From assembly GCA_037176725.1 (NCBI GenBank), contig JAZBRS010000013.1:7505001-7569000 (forward strand): a stretch of 64,000 nucleotides of DNA, given 5' to 3'. A program made the translations under genes and the position numbers. This DNA comes from Posidonia oceanica. Taxonomy: Eukaryota > Streptophyta > Magnoliopsida > Alismatales > Posidoniaceae. Positions 20,521 to 32,280 of the stretch are shown piece by piece. Position 1 is the first letter of the stretch, and every line of letters starts with the position of its first letter. The notes below the pieces were generated by a model, which saw only the letters and a list, made by a program, of their open reading frames with translations, was not told where the DNA came from and did no database searches.

Positions 20521-22640
20521 GGAGGGTGGGGGCACCAAAAATCCAAATGCGGAGCGCAAAAACGGATGGGCCTGCGACAGTTAAGTATGTTAGCCCGAAT
20601 GCAGCTATAGATGTGATACCACGGGGCAGCAAAAAAGATGCCCCTAGTATCAGGGATGATACCAGGGAACAGTCGAAGCATCCTTGGCATCAAAAAGCAA
20701 AGACATAGACAAAGCTAATGCGCTTGTCAAGCAAGGAGTTAGGGTTACTAGCCCGGTGATAAATTGACGGCCTCATTGCTAGATAGTTAGGGCTATTAGC
20801 CTAGGGTGACATTTTAACGGGTGTCAACCGAGCAGTTAGGGCTACCAGCCCGGCGCAATGAGATGGATGCTGGGGCTCACCGTGCATTGTGCAATGCCGA
20901 TGGGGAATGTAAGGGATTAATGCAATGCGAATGCAAAGAAAGTGTGAGGGATACAAGAAGGAAAACGGGGACCCATCGTGGTGGGTATGCAATGGTCTCA
21001 GAGTGGACATGCGTTGTAATGCCATGGAGTGGCAAACAATGAACATGCCAGTCATCACAGACCTCCCAACGTGGTGGAGGGCTAAAACTTTGAAATGCGT
21101 GGAGCCTCTGAGCAAGGTCAGGCAAAAAGTGCTCGTCCTTGACTCCAATTTTCGTAAACACGGAGAAGGGAAGGTAGATTATTATGCATGTATGTTTTTG
21201 TGGCATAGGATTCAAAGCAACTGATTGGCGAGAGGATGCTTCTGCATTTTCTGACTCAGGAGTTCTCGATCCTCGAGCAACGCTAGGCCGAGTTATGGTC
21301 GATGGCTCTCATTCTCACTCTTAGTTCGGGACGAGGCCTCAGCTTTGCAAAACATAGCCTTTGGCTGCATGTGGGTAGCAGAGGCGTCGAATGTAGCCTC
21401 ACAGCCTTCGTCTTAATTCCTCGGGGACCGACTACCGCTTTTGATGCTCTCGGGTAAATACTTCTTATCCCCTCATGAGTGACTAGAGTTGCATCTAGCC
21501 TGCCAGGGAGGTAGAGTTGCTTGCACAAGGGGTTGGAGCGTGCTGCTACGCTCGGAGGGTGGGGCCAGGTCCTCCTGATAATGTTTCCTGTGCAGTTGAT
21601 GATGAGGTGCTTGTATTTGAAAGTCAAGGGGGCTTCGATGCTTGTCCGAGTCACTTCTCTCATGAGCGTCTTCTTTCATCGACTTCTGTCTTCATTTTTC
21701 TTTAATGCCCAGCATGCATATCATGTTATCATATTTTTTGCTCACGTGATCTCTATTCTTTTGGATATGCATGTCTTCGCCCTCTTGGGGTAGCGGTCCC
21801 TAATGTGGTGTTAAGAGTTTGGCTGATCAACGTACACCTTCAACCTCTGCAATGTGTACAGGCAGCCTCTGGCTATGTTCTGCTCTGCTTTGGTCCCCTC
21901 CATGTCTGGTGGACTCTCTTGATAAGGTGGATCTCGCTTCTGGGAGTTTTGAACTCAGCGAGATGCTCTATTGTGCTCTCAGTCTCACTCTGTGGCCACA
22001 TGCAAAGAAATGGCGCTGCTCGGGTGAGTTCTGCCTGAGATTGTCGATGCTTGACACCCACTCGGCGCTGCTCGTTGTCCAAAGCCAATTTCTGGATTAT
22101 GCAAATGTTTGTGGGTTTTGTATATTTTAGAAAAGGAAGGCACAAGCATATTTTGGGTTTTTGCATTGGCTTTGTATTTTTTTTTTTGGTTTTTGTTTTA
22201 AGCAAACATAAAAAGGGGAAACCAGCGGAAAGAAAGCATGTTTTTGTTGTTTCTTGATTTTTTTTGATTTTTTGATGTTTTTGTCTTTTACAAGATGCAG
22301 GAAGGGATATGTGCATGCGAGGAAAAGAATGCATGTTTTTGGATTTTTCATTAGTTTTGTACTTTTTATGGGTTTTTGTTTTATGGAAGCATAAAATCAA
22401 AAACTGGAAGGAAAGGAAAAACATGTTTCTGTTTGTTTTTAGTATTTTTTATTTTTTGTTGTTTTTTGGTTTTCTAGGATGCAGGAAAATGGAATGTACA
22501 TGAAAAAAATGAAAATACATGTTTTTGGATTTTTCATGTGTCTTGTATTTTTTATAGGTTTCTTGACATGACGAGAAAATGCAAAACAAAATGAAAAGAA
22601 ACAAAAAGACAAAGCAAGAAGTAAAGGAGAAGGTAAGAAG
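20521..22640 (-). other. Element M internal region without recognisable genes
   Basis: The stretch starts with remnants of the GTCAACCGAGCAGTTAGGGC monomer (20730-20870) and continues as mixed sequence. From about 22100 it becomes T-rich, with repeated GCATGTTTTTGGATTTTTCA words. Autonomous Tat elements carry pol in this position; none of its motifs is visible. Confidence 0.55.
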
Positions 22641-22659
22641 GACGTACCTGTCAGCAACC

Positions 22660-25130
22660 TCAGGATGGAGATGCTGCGTCCGCTCCTACGTTGCTGGCGC
22701 TGTCGGTGGGGTCTGTTGTAGCGCGCTCCCGCTCGGCCTCCAGTCGTATCACATGTATTCCTGACCCGGAACCGGCAAGTACCACGCGATAAAGAGAAGA
22801 AGGGAGTGGTTCAGAAACATGGTGGATGAGATTAAGGGGGTCCATAACGGACGTAGTGAACCCAGAGGGGAAAATAAAGTGTACACCTGAGGTCCCCACG
22901 CCTCCCGAGCCAGAATGCTTCGGTAGAGGCTGGTGGATGATGTTGGAATGGAAGGGTGCTACTCCTAATGCATGTGTGGATGCTGGTGGAGGTGTGGATG
23001 TAGATGCTGCCTCCTGTGTGTTGATCACAATGACCTTTCGATCGATCAAATCCTGCACTGTGCCCCGCAGAGTGAGGCAACTATTCGTCGAGTGCCCGAC
23101 AGCTCGATGAAAGTCGTAGAAATGGTCCATCCTATACCACCTCGGAAGGGGGTTCGGTGGTGGGCGGACCTCGAGGGGCGTGAGGAGCGACGCTACCTTA
23201 GGGAGGACGACGCTTAGTGGCTCCACTAGCTGATTGTAGCGACGCGGAGGCTATCTCACCCCTTGGTATTGTCCTTGCCGAACCGGTGCGGCTGGATATA
23301 CCGGTCGAGCGGTGGTGGTGATCTGTGGAGTGTGTGGTGCACTAGATGCGAGTGTATAGACTACCTAATTCGGGCCAAGCTAAGCCACCATGTGAACGGG
23401 AGCGGCAAGAGTGTTGCGGTATGCGACGGCGGTCCTCGAAGGGTCCCTTCTCCTGGGGGTGTTGTTGTTGTTGTCGCCGTTGTTGTTGGTGTTGCTGCCG
23501 TTGCCACCGTAGCTGCTGCTGAGAGTGGTGGCCTATTTGGTGAAGGCAGTGAGTGTTGGGAAATTGCCGCTCCGTAGGGAGCTCTCCACACGGGTGCCAG
23601 CCCGAATCAGAGATGCAAAGTTAATGACTGGCTGAATGGCAAGCAGAGCCCCAGTAGATGGCTGCACACCTCGATTACCATCTCGATAGACTCCTCATTA
23701 GAGGATTTATCGTGGACCTGCAAGGCAAAGGCGCGCCAATGGCTGACGTACTCCCCAAACGGCTCGCTGGCTCTCTGCTTGATGGCGACAAGGTCCTCGC
23801 GCTTAGGAACCAGGTCGAGGTTGAAAGACTACTATTCCAAGAACGCCCTACTGAACTCGTTCCAAGTCTTAATGGTGGTCATATTAAGTGACGTAAACCA
23901 CTTGAGGGTCGAGCCAGTGAGACTCTTCTAGAACAGCCGGATTAACAACCTATCATCAGCCTAAAGCTGAGCAAGGTCTCTGCAATACGCTTTCATGTGG
24001 GCGATGGAGTAGCCCCTACCGTTGTATTTTTCAAAGTCCGGGATGCGGAATTTCGGTGGAAGCACCGCCTCTGGAAAATAGCAGAGGTCCCGAAACTGGT
24101 AGGAGTGGAGGTTTGTGTCCTGCACTTGACGAAGTGCCTTTTCCAGTACGGCAAACCTGTTGTCGTAGGGGTCTGGATTTGCTGCCAAAGGAGATGGGGC
24201 AGCGGGGGTAGGGACCACATACGCCGATTGGGTCGCACCGAGGTGCTCCTCCAGGTCCACCATCGCGTCGCCTGGTGGCGCAACGTGATGGCCGGCGTAT
24301 CCGTACGTGGGTGCAATGTATGCAGGAATGTATGTAGGGGTAGGAACTTGCTGATGCAGGGGGTAGGGGTAGGTGAGATGCTGTGCAGTGGGTAGTGCTG
24401 AGTGCTGGAGCAACAACTGCTACGCTGGCACGGTGCCAAGCGGCAGGCCTATGGGGTGCTGTGCTCCAACCAGCCCGAGGGGCTGGCCACCAGGTGACGG
24501 AGAGACATGCTATGCAGTGAGTGAAGTGAATGCAGAGGGCGGAGGCTGCGCCCTCATCACCGGAGCAGAAAGCAGCTGAAGCGATGGCTAGGGTGGCAGT
24601 GTAGTAGGGAAAGCCTGGGTTGCAGGAGCAAGATGTAGGGGAACCTCAGGTGCAGAAGGAATCAAGGAGGGGCGGACTGATTGAGCCATGTCGTGGAAGG
24701 CCTAGGCAATCTCCATCAGATACCGATACCGCACTTTAGGAGGCCCGTCAGCAGGGATACTGATGTGTAGTGACGGCGGGAGATCAGATCCAAGAGGCAA
24801 GGACATAGACTGTCCAAGAGGTAGGGATCCTACAAAAGTGGTCGCCGCAGCGGGGCCAGTGCCATAGATAATATAGCCCTGGGGGTCAGTAGTAGTCGGA
24901 ACAGTCTCTGGGATGCGAGTGGTAGTCACCAAGGTAGCCTCGATAACAAGATCCAGAGGGTCATAGACCTGCCCAAGCCCTGCAGGAAGCAGGGGTGCCC
25001 CAGACACAAAGGGGGGAAACCCTAGTGTCGCAAGGGGCACAATAGGGGTCAAGACGAGAGTCTGAGGGACCGAAGTGGAAACCCCCTCTGCGACTGTAGT
25101 AAGTAGAGGCTCGATGGCGCACTGGTCCAT
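22660..25130 (-). pseudogene. Element M gag pseudogene
   Basis: The gag frame runs on the minus strand from about 25130 to 22660. It has a Pro/Ser/Thr-rich N-terminal part, then the capsid-like core (YQFRDLCYFPEAVLPPKFRI, YNGRGYSIAHMKAYCRDLAQ, WNEFSRAFLE). A C-terminal segment at 22660-23226 contains FYDFHRAVGHSTNSC and VQDLIDRKVI, the zinc-knuckle-like end seen in Tat/Ogre gag. In-frame stops lie at about 23961 and 23929-23931, with more near 23840 and 23370. The start is uncertain because similarity to N gag extends upstream of 25130. Nothing follows it but arrays. Confidence 0.82.
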
Positions 25131-25139
25131 ATCTGACTG

Positions 25140-26286
25140 CGAGCGAGTAAAAATAGGACTGCGACGAAAAGGTGAAGGGTGATGCCTAGGGGGAGCTATC
25201 GTCGCAAAGGCGAGTAGCTCAGAAATGGAGGGTCGAGAACAAGTGTCACAACAGAGGCGTCAGTGAAGAAAAGCACTCAAGCTCCGACTAGGAAACTCGC
25301 GCTCTGACCTCTGTGAACGAACAAATCAAACAGGCGTTAAAATCGGAAAGAAAAATGCAAATGTTTTAAATGATGGCATGAATGCACTCATGTATGCTCT
25401 CTAGCATGCTCTCTCTCTCACCAATCTAGTGTGTCCTAGTAGGTTGTCTACTTCAGACCTCTCAGGTGTACAGGTCAACGACTCAATCAGAAAGTAAGGT
25501 CCCTGTCTAAACTGGCCAAAGCTCAGGTAAACAACGGGTGGTGCGTTAGGAGCCTTGGCCCTTGCCAAAGCAAAGGCTGTACACTTTACTAACATCGACG
25601 CGACCCCAGACAAGGGGGGACGGACCGACCAATTCACCACATGCCAAAGCAATGAGGGAAAAGACCGGGACCATCCTTCTCAAACTAGTAGGAGGACTCA
25701 GGGATGAGAAGATGCATGCCCTATATGATGCTTCATGCAATATGATTAAAGTCTTTTATCTTGCATGTTTTATTAACTCAAAGGGGATGAATGTGTATTT
25801 GAGTCTCTAGTTGCTCCTAGATTTGCTTTTTACTTGCCACTTTTAGTTAACCATGGGGGAAAACAAATCAATCTCTAATTGTCCTTAGGCTTAATACAAA
25901 ATGGGGAAGAAAATCACCAAAACATGGCAAGCAAACAACATTCAATCACTGCAAAAGGCATGCTCATGTTATGTGCTAGTGTCGTGGACATGGTAGTGAA
26001 GAGAAAACACTTATCATGTCAAAAAGCAAGTACATATGGCGTGTGCACGTGCGGTGGCATAGCAACTGTGTAAAACAAAGCATTCACCACTCAAAAGGCA
26101 TGTATAATTGCGCCAAACAAGTATTTAAGCATGTATAATGCACAAATAAAGCAAGTAAAGGCAATGTAAGCAATAGGGCATATAAACAGGCACAAGACAA
26201 GCAATAAGGAAAGGAAATAAGCAATAGGCAAGCAGAATGCGAAATCCAAGCAAACGAGAAAGCCAAAACGAAAGCCGGAGTCTAAA
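25140..26286 (-). other. Element M leader between primer site and gag
   Basis: This noncoding leader of about 1.1 kb includes a GCGTTAGGAGCC, CTTTACTAACATCGACGCGA and CCCCAGACAAGGGGGGAC block at 25540-25640. That block is matched in N at 61378-61465. A GGCTTAATACAAAATGGGGA segment near 25888 also has a partner in N. It may contain packaging or dimerisation signals. Confidence 0.55.
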
Positions 26287-26306
26287 TATCCCTAGTGGAG
26301 TCGCCA
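26287..26306 (-). promoter_or_regulatory. Primer binding site of element M
   Basis: The minus strand reads TGGCGACTCCACTAGGGATA, seven bases inside the 5' LTR. This is the TGGCGACTCC type commonly assigned to tRNA-Arg in Tat/Ogre elements; the tRNA identity is from memory. Element N has the same site with three changes. Confidence 0.75.
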
Positions 26307-26312
26307 CTTTCC

Positions 26313-26489
26313 TATGACCCCTTCCCGGGAGCCCACGGCGAGCCTCGCATGCTACCATAGCTCACGATGCGATCATGTCGTGAGAGGAGGGAAGAAGCTG
26401 CTGTCGGTAGTGGATTTGGGGAGAAACTCGACTCGAAAACACTGGGAAAACGCGAAGATAAAAGAGATAAGACAAAAGGAAGTCGCCAC
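26313..26489 (-). mobile_element. Element M 5' LTR, left segment
   Basis: This matches 4261-4430 of the 3' LTR. Its edge reads TATGACCCC where the other copy has TGTGACCTC, a TG-to-TA decay. Solo LTR S2 splits it at GCCAC (26485-26489). Confidence 0.88.
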
Positions 26490-27423
26490 TGTAGTAATCC
26501 TGAATTCTGATCGTCCATGCACGTTACCAAAGCTTGCGTGCACCGATCAAAATAGGCTCACTATATGCGGCTGGATCCGAGGGAAGAACTCGACTCGGAA
26601 ACACTGGCAAAAGAAAAGAAAAGAAATGATAAGACAAAATCGGAGTCGCCACCAGATCTATTGAATTGGAAGACAGGGAAAACCAGGGGTTAAGCATGAA
26701 AGACATGCAAAACCGGATGCAAGGAGGGGCAAAGGGATGCAATGTTAATCTAAGCTTTGCTATGCTATGCTATGCTATGACTCATGCCTAGGATAAAGGA
26801 AAGGTCGATGCGAGCCAAGAGAAAGGGCAAGGACTCTTGTTACGCACGGGGAAAGTGTTAGGCACCCCCGATATGTCCGAGAGTCGGTCTTTCTTAGGCA
26901 ATCTCGCGCTAATGCAGGGAATTGCTAGCCTAATGCCTAAATGCCATAAATGCCTACCTGCTATGCATTGGAAATAAACGTGCTATCTATGTGCTCAGCC
27001 ACGCTGCTAGTGTTCTGAACCGAGCGGACCCTGATTCATGAGAACTCCTAAGCAATAAGCATCACAGCCCTATATGCAGATGCAGGTGATAAAGCAAAAC
27101 CGTGAGGAAACCAAGCAATAAAGCAAAGTAGATGCAGAACACAATGCGAAAATGCAGAAAACAATGCAAGACACGGAAAATGATGCAAAAGGCGGAAAGC
27201 GATGCAAAGGGGCGTGGAAAACCATGCAAAGGAGCGAAAAAGCGATGCCAAATGCAAAAAACGATGCAAAACATGGAAAACGGTGCAAAGCGGGGAGCAA
27301 AACTAAAACAAAGGGTTGGACAACATGCATAGGGATTGTAGCAAGCCAAAGAAGCGAAAAAATGCAGAAAACGGCGAGCGAAACGAAATCGGCGCTTTAA
27401 AATGGCTGTCAGCCATCTGCAAG

Positions 27424-27485
27424 TATTGGACGCTGACAACACCAGCATCCAACGTTGGACGCTAGCATTGCTGGCGTCCAACACC
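27424..27485. repeat. Palindromic module, S2
   Basis: The arms are ATTGGACGC, GCATCCAACGTTGGACGC and GCGTCCAACACC. Variable segments are TGACAACACCA and TAGCATTGCTG; every mismatch between one and the reverse complement of the other is a transition. Confidence 0.9.
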
Positions 27486-27661
27486 TGCTGGAGGTAAACA
27501 ACATGCAATTTTGGAAATCAATGCATTCTAGCTACATGGGTGCAATACAGATGCAAAAATGCAACCAAATGGGTGCCTGACATGCAAGACTAACCTAACA
27601 GAAGATTAGAAGAGGAATCAGAGCAAGGAGCAAGCCAGAATCCAAGATCAAAGCAAGCAGG

Positions 27662-27723
27662 TTGTTGGACGCTTGTAGGCTGGGTGTCCAACGTTAGACG
27701 CCAGAGGGACAGGCGTCTAACAC
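27662..27723. repeat. Palindromic module, S2
   Basis: The arms are TGTTGGACGC, GTGTCCAACGTTAGACGC and GCGTCTAACAC. Here the complementary changes pair neighbouring arms (third with fourth) rather than outer with outer. Confidence 0.88.
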
Positions 27724-27893
27724 AGGCCAAAAGACAGAGGAGAGAAAGAAGCATACAAAAAGGCAAATAAAAATAGGGATCGTGCATTTGGGCTACTGGA
27801 GATGAACATGGGGTAAGCAAGCAAACAAGGAAAGCATAAAAATTCAATCAGACCTTACCTGTAGCTTGTGCCAGGTCAGAGACGCAACCAGGT

Positions 27894-27953
27894 CGTTGGA
27901 CGCAAGCTAGGCTGGCGTCCAATGTTGGACGCCAGCACCAGCAGCGTACAATG
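27894..27953. repeat. Palindromic module, S2
   Basis: The arms are CGTTGGACGC, GCGTCCAATGTTGGACGC and GCGTACAATGC. Variable segment AAGCTAGGCTG partly matches the reverse complement of CAGCACCAGCA. Confidence 0.88.
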
Positions 27954-28122
27954 CCCTGGGAGGCACAACGCACAAAAAACATGCATAAAATAGCAAAATA
28001 ATTCAAAGAAGCTAAAGAATAGTTGCTACTGAAGCTAGACATGTATGGTAGCACAGAAGATATGCAAATAAGCAAGATTAGGGTGACATGCAAGCTTTGA
28101 ACAACAAGATGAAGAGCCAGGA

Positions 28123-28182
28123 CGTTGGACGCTAGAGCCAGCAACATCCAACGTTGGACGCTGAAGGCTCTGGCGTCCAACG
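28123..28182. repeat. Palindromic module, S2
   Basis: Variable segments are TAGAGCCAGCA and TGAAGGCTCTG. The second reverse-complements to CAGAGCCTTCA, matching the first at 8 of 11 positions, so the whole locus can fold as one long hairpin. Confidence 0.9.
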
Positions 28183-28498
28183 ACCAGAGCATGTAGACCC
28201 ATCTGTTCAGCTCTAACCCCACCTACATGCATGCAAGCTACTGAAACATGCCAGAGCAATAATACACATCCACAGCAAGCATGGCAAGCATTTAATCCAA
28301 GAGGACAAGATAAAAGGAAGCATGCACAGAGATGAAAGATTAAAACTTGCAAAAAAGAAAGCAAGCTACTCAAAAAGATCCTAGCAAACCTAAGCATGGT
28401 TGCCATAAGGGCCAGGCATCTCTAAGCAGGCATGGATCACAAAATAGCACCAAAAATATGCAAGATGTAGGCATGGCAACAAAGCAAAGCAAACAGAG

Positions 28499-28559
28499 GT
28501 GTTGGACGCTAGGTGAACCAGCGTCAACGTTGGACGCGGCTCACCCTGGCGTCCAACAC
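28499..28559. repeat. Palindromic module, S2
   Basis: Outer arms GTGTTGGACGC and GCGTCCAACAC are perfect complements over 11 bp. Variable segment TAGGTGAACCA and the reverse complement of the other, CAGGGTGAGCC, align closely with one gap. Confidence 0.92.
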
Positions 28560-28736
28560 AGCAGGAGACAGATGGACATCAGAGCATGCAAAGAGGATTC
28601 AAACAAGCATGGGACAAGCTAATAAGCATGGCATAGCATCAGAGGACATTTAAAGAAGCATATAGCATGGGTTTACAGAAAAACAAGCAATAACAAAACA
28701 TGGAAAGCATTAGAACATGAGCTGAGTAAGAGGGAC

Positions 28737-28797
28737 TGTTGGACGCCAGCCTATGCCGCGTCCAACGTTGGACGCACCAGCTGGTGCGTCCAACACA
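28737..28797. repeat. Palindromic module, S2
   Basis: The core GCGTCCAACGTTGGACGC is perfect, as is the right hairpin (GGACGCACCAGCTGGTGCGT continues a self-complementary run). The two variable segments do not clearly complement each other. Confidence 0.9.
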
Positions 28798-28906
28798 CTG
28801 AACTCCATTCTGGCCACAAATTGTGGCCAAAAGGATTCAGAAAAATGCAAGGATGCATGGGAACGCTCACACTAGCATACATGACCTATGGGGATGGAGT
28901 GCTTAC

Positions 28907-29480
28907 CTCGTCGCGGCCTGGAATGGCGTGTCGACCTCCTTCACCGGCGCTGCGGAAGTGGACGACTAGCTAACTCCTACGAGCTCGTGCAGGCTGCTGG
29001 TGGCACAGGAGAGGTCGGCGAAGGGTCCGGGAGGAAAGTGGACACTTGGTTTCTCTCTGGAGGTGGAGAATTGCGGTGGAAAGGTGCTGTGCTGGTCTGT
29101 GCTCCTGAGGAAGGAGGGTGGTTGGCAACAGTTTTGTTCAATGGGTGCATGGGTCTTGCTGCAAATTGCAGTGGCTTAAAGGAGAATTGGCAGGCTTTGG
29201 CAGGTGCTCTGGGTGTGAGGGAGCCACGAGGGATGGCAGGAGGGTGTGGGCATGTCAGACAGCGGCGACGAGGCTGCTGGTGGCTGACAGAGGCGGCAAA
29301 TGGCAGTGAGGGCTTAGAGAGTGGGAATGGGGCTGAAATGGAGAAGAGATGGGTAGTAACTCAGGCTTGGAAGGTAGTGGATGGCATGGAGTGGAGGAAG
29401 GGACGGATAGTAAGTGCAGGGAGGCGGTGGAGTGGACAGGCGGTGAGCCGAAGGAGGTGGAGCAGCCGCTACGGCAACCG
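28907..29480 (-). other. GC-rich exon-like island of S2 with splice donor
   Basis: The minus strand ends GCGACGAG/GTAAGCAC at 28906, a near-consensus plant donor, after a GC-rich stretch. A 224-residue frame on the opposite strand has no recognisable domain. The position relative to the LTR start matches the islands in P, M and N. Confidence 0.42.
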
Positions 29481-29483
29481 AGC

Positions 29484-29572
29484 CGTTGGACGTTGGACCA
29501 GGGGGCGTCCAACATTGGACGCTAGAACAAGACGCGTCCAACGTTGGACGCTGCCATTCTAGCATTCAACGC
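29484..29572. repeat. Palindromic module, six arms, S2
   Basis: Three successive hairpin-type pairs are joined by AACATT and AACGTT: CGTTGGACG, GGCGTCCAACATTGGACGC, GCGTCCAACGTTGGACGC and GCATTCAACGCG. It lies upstream of the exon-like island in element sense. Confidence 0.88.
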
Positions 29573-29579
29573 GCTCAGT

Positions 29580-29720
29580 TGGCAAAAGGCTGCAAAAGGG
29601 CTTGGACTTGGGCTTGGGCCAAAGAGGTGGAAAAAGGTGAAAAAAGGCTTGGGGTTTAGGCTTGGGATTTAGGTGAGGTTTTGGGCTAGGTTTTGGACTA
29701 GAAAAGGGGTTGGAAAAAGG
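29580..29720 (-). repeat. GGCTTGGGTTTAGG-type runs, S2
   Basis: Degenerate repeats of the telomere-like kind lie near the LTR start, as in P, M and N. Confidence 0.6.
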
Positions 29721-31329
29721 AGTGCCATTCCAGAGTCCACATGAGCCTGCAGGAGAAAACAACCAACTTCCGGACTGTCAGAATGGGGTGTCTACAGCCA
29801 CCTAGTCTATTCAATCAGGAGACGAGGAAAACCGGGGAAAACAGGAAAAACTACAAACGAATGCAAAACTATGAAAAATGTATGACTAATGCGAAGGACA
29901 AGGGCAAGATGGTCATTGCGGGTCCAGAGAAAGGGTAAGGACTCCTGTTACGCACGGGGAAGGTGTTAGGCACCCCCGATACGTCCGAGGAATCGGTCTT
30001 TCATGGCTAATCTCGCTCGCATTTACAGGATATCGGCAAATGATTGCCTAACTGCACGTCCAAGGGACGAGGAATGCTATGCCATGCTATGAATGCTAAG
30101 ATGCATGCCTAAATGCCAAAATGCTGTAATAACATGCCCAAGTGTATACTCTAAATGCTGTGATGCATGGAAAAAGGGGAAACATGCAATCTATGTGCTC
30201 AGCTGCGCTGTCAGTGTCTCGAACGGGACGGGCCCTGGTTCGTAAGAACTTCTGACAGTAAACATTGCTGTCTTAATGCAAATACAGGCGATAAAATAAA
30301 ACACCGATAAAGCCACACAATGCAAGTGTGTGACATGCAAAGGGGAAATAAAACAGAAGCGATAAATCATGCAAGGCAAATGTGAAACAAATCATCAAGT
30401 AAAAAGCCACGCAATGCAAGTGTGAAACAAGCAAAGGGGAAACAAAATAGGGTCAAAAAACCCTAATCTATATGCACGAGAAAACAGAATGTGGAAACGA
30501 TGTATGCGGTGCAAGTGGTAGGTCCTAAGTGATATGCAGTGATTCAAGTAGGCTTATCTTGAAGATCTGAGGCCTGATCTGAAATAACTTTGATTAGAAT
30601 GGAAGATCATTCAACCAGGAAGACCTGGATGGTTAGATCGTGAAAATCCAACGGTCCGATCAGAAGTTATTCAGGTTTCAAGTCAGATGGCTCAATGGCC
30701 AGAAAAAGTAGTCTAAACAGGGGTCTAAGTACAAATTATCCCTATGTGTGTGCAATGCAGGGTGTCCTACATGTAATGAGGCTAACAATGCTCAAACAGG
30801 TGCTAGGGTGTGATATGCGATAATATGAAGTTGCCATGCATGCAAGAATGCAAAAGATAGGGACCTAAGTGCAATTAAAATAAATGCAGGTGCCTAAGTA
30901 CAATTAAAGTAAATGCGAGGGCTAATATGCAATTAGAGTGAATGCAAGGGCTAAAATGCAATTAGAATGAATGTAGGGGTCTGAATGCAAATTAAAATAA
31001 ATACAGGGGCCTAAATGCAAAATGCCACATGTGTAGATGCATGCAATGCAATAAGGTCCTAGATGTGTTTGGACTAAGGTGTAATGTGCCTAAATGTAAG
31101 GGCTTAAATGTAAATAATGAAAAACTACAGAAATAGCAATGCAGTGTGATTTAAATGCTTAATTAAATGATTAAACGCATAAAAAAGGACCTATGTGTAA
31201 ATATGCAAATCTGTTGGGCCTAATGGCAATGCAATATGGTTTAATGCTCATTTAAATGAAAATGCAATGCATGAGGACTTAAATGTAATAAAACTAAAAT
31301 ACCAGACTAAATGCCAAAGTAATAAAGTT

Positions 31330-32280
31330 CTAAAAATGAGTTAAGTGGAATGTAATGCAAAAACAGGACTAACTTGCAATAAAAATAAAGTACTAGACTA
31401 AATGCTAAGGTGATAAAGCTCTGAAATGAAATTAAATGGAATGTAATGCAAAACAGGACTAACTTGCAATAAAAATAAAGTACTGGATTAAATGCTAAAG
31501 TAATAAAGCTCTGAAATGAAATTAAATAGAATATAATGCAAAACAGGACTAACTTGCAATAAAAATAAAGTACTAGATTAAATGCTAAGGTAATAAAGCT
31601 CTGAAATGAAATTAAATGGAATGTAATGCGAAACAGGACTAACTTGCGACAAAAATAAAGTATTGGATTAAATGCTAAAGTAATAAAGCTCTGAAATGAA
31701 ATTAAATGGAATATAATGCAAAACAGGACTAACTTGCAACAAAAATAAAGTACTGGATTAAATGCTAAGGTAATAAAGCTCTGAAATGAAATTAAATGGA
31801 ATGTAATGCAAAACAGGACTAATTTGCAACAAAAATAAAGTACTGGATTAAATGCTAAAGTAATAAAGCTCTGAAATGAAATTAAATGAAATATAATGCA
31901 AAACAGGACTAACTTGCAACAAAAATAAAATACTGGATTAAATGCTAAAGTAATAAAGCTCTGAAATGAAATTAAATGGAATGTAATGCAAAACAGGACT
32001 AACTTGCAACAAAAATAATGTACTGGATTAAATGCTAAGGTAATAAAGCTCTGAAATGAAATTAAATGGAATGTAATGCAAAACAGGACTAACTTGCAAC
32101 AAAAATAAAGTACTAGATTAAATGCTAAAGTAATAAAGCTCTGAAATGAAATTAAATGGAATGTAATGCAAAACAGGACTAACTTGCAACAAAAATAAAG
32201 TACTGGATTAAATGCTAAAGTAATAAAGCTCTGAAATGAAATTAAATGGAATGTAATGCAAAACAGGACTAAAGTGTAAT
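31330..32280 (-). repeat. 90-bp satellite inside the M 5' LTR, 10 copies
   Basis: GCTCTGAAATG recurs at 31418, 31508, 31598, 31688, 31778, 31868, 31958, 32048, 32138 and 32228, exactly every 90 bp. Confidence 0.92.

Larger units (their letters stand above)
26490..29796 (-). mobile_element. Solo LTR S2 (3307 bp), palindrome-bearing Tat-like family
   Basis: The plus strand begins TGTAGTAATCC and ends GGGGTGTCTACA (minus start TGTAGACACCCC). Perfect GCCAC duplications flank it (26485-26489, 29797-29801), and it interrupts the M 5' LTR at a point contiguous in the M 3' LTR. It holds seven palindromic loci, the hairpin block at 26828-26898 and a GC-rich exon-like island with a donor-like site. 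Its length and layout match the P LTR, so P and S2 are one family. Confidence 0.92.

Noticed and set aside
28499..28559. MicroRNA precursor
   Set aside because: The stem is only about 28 bp, with a repeat-wide conserved core rather than a conserved 21-nt arm. Small-RNA data would be needed.
28888..29562. A 224-residue plus-strand protein
   Set aside because: It is antisense to the inferred LTR leader exon, runs into a palindromic module and has no recognisable domain.
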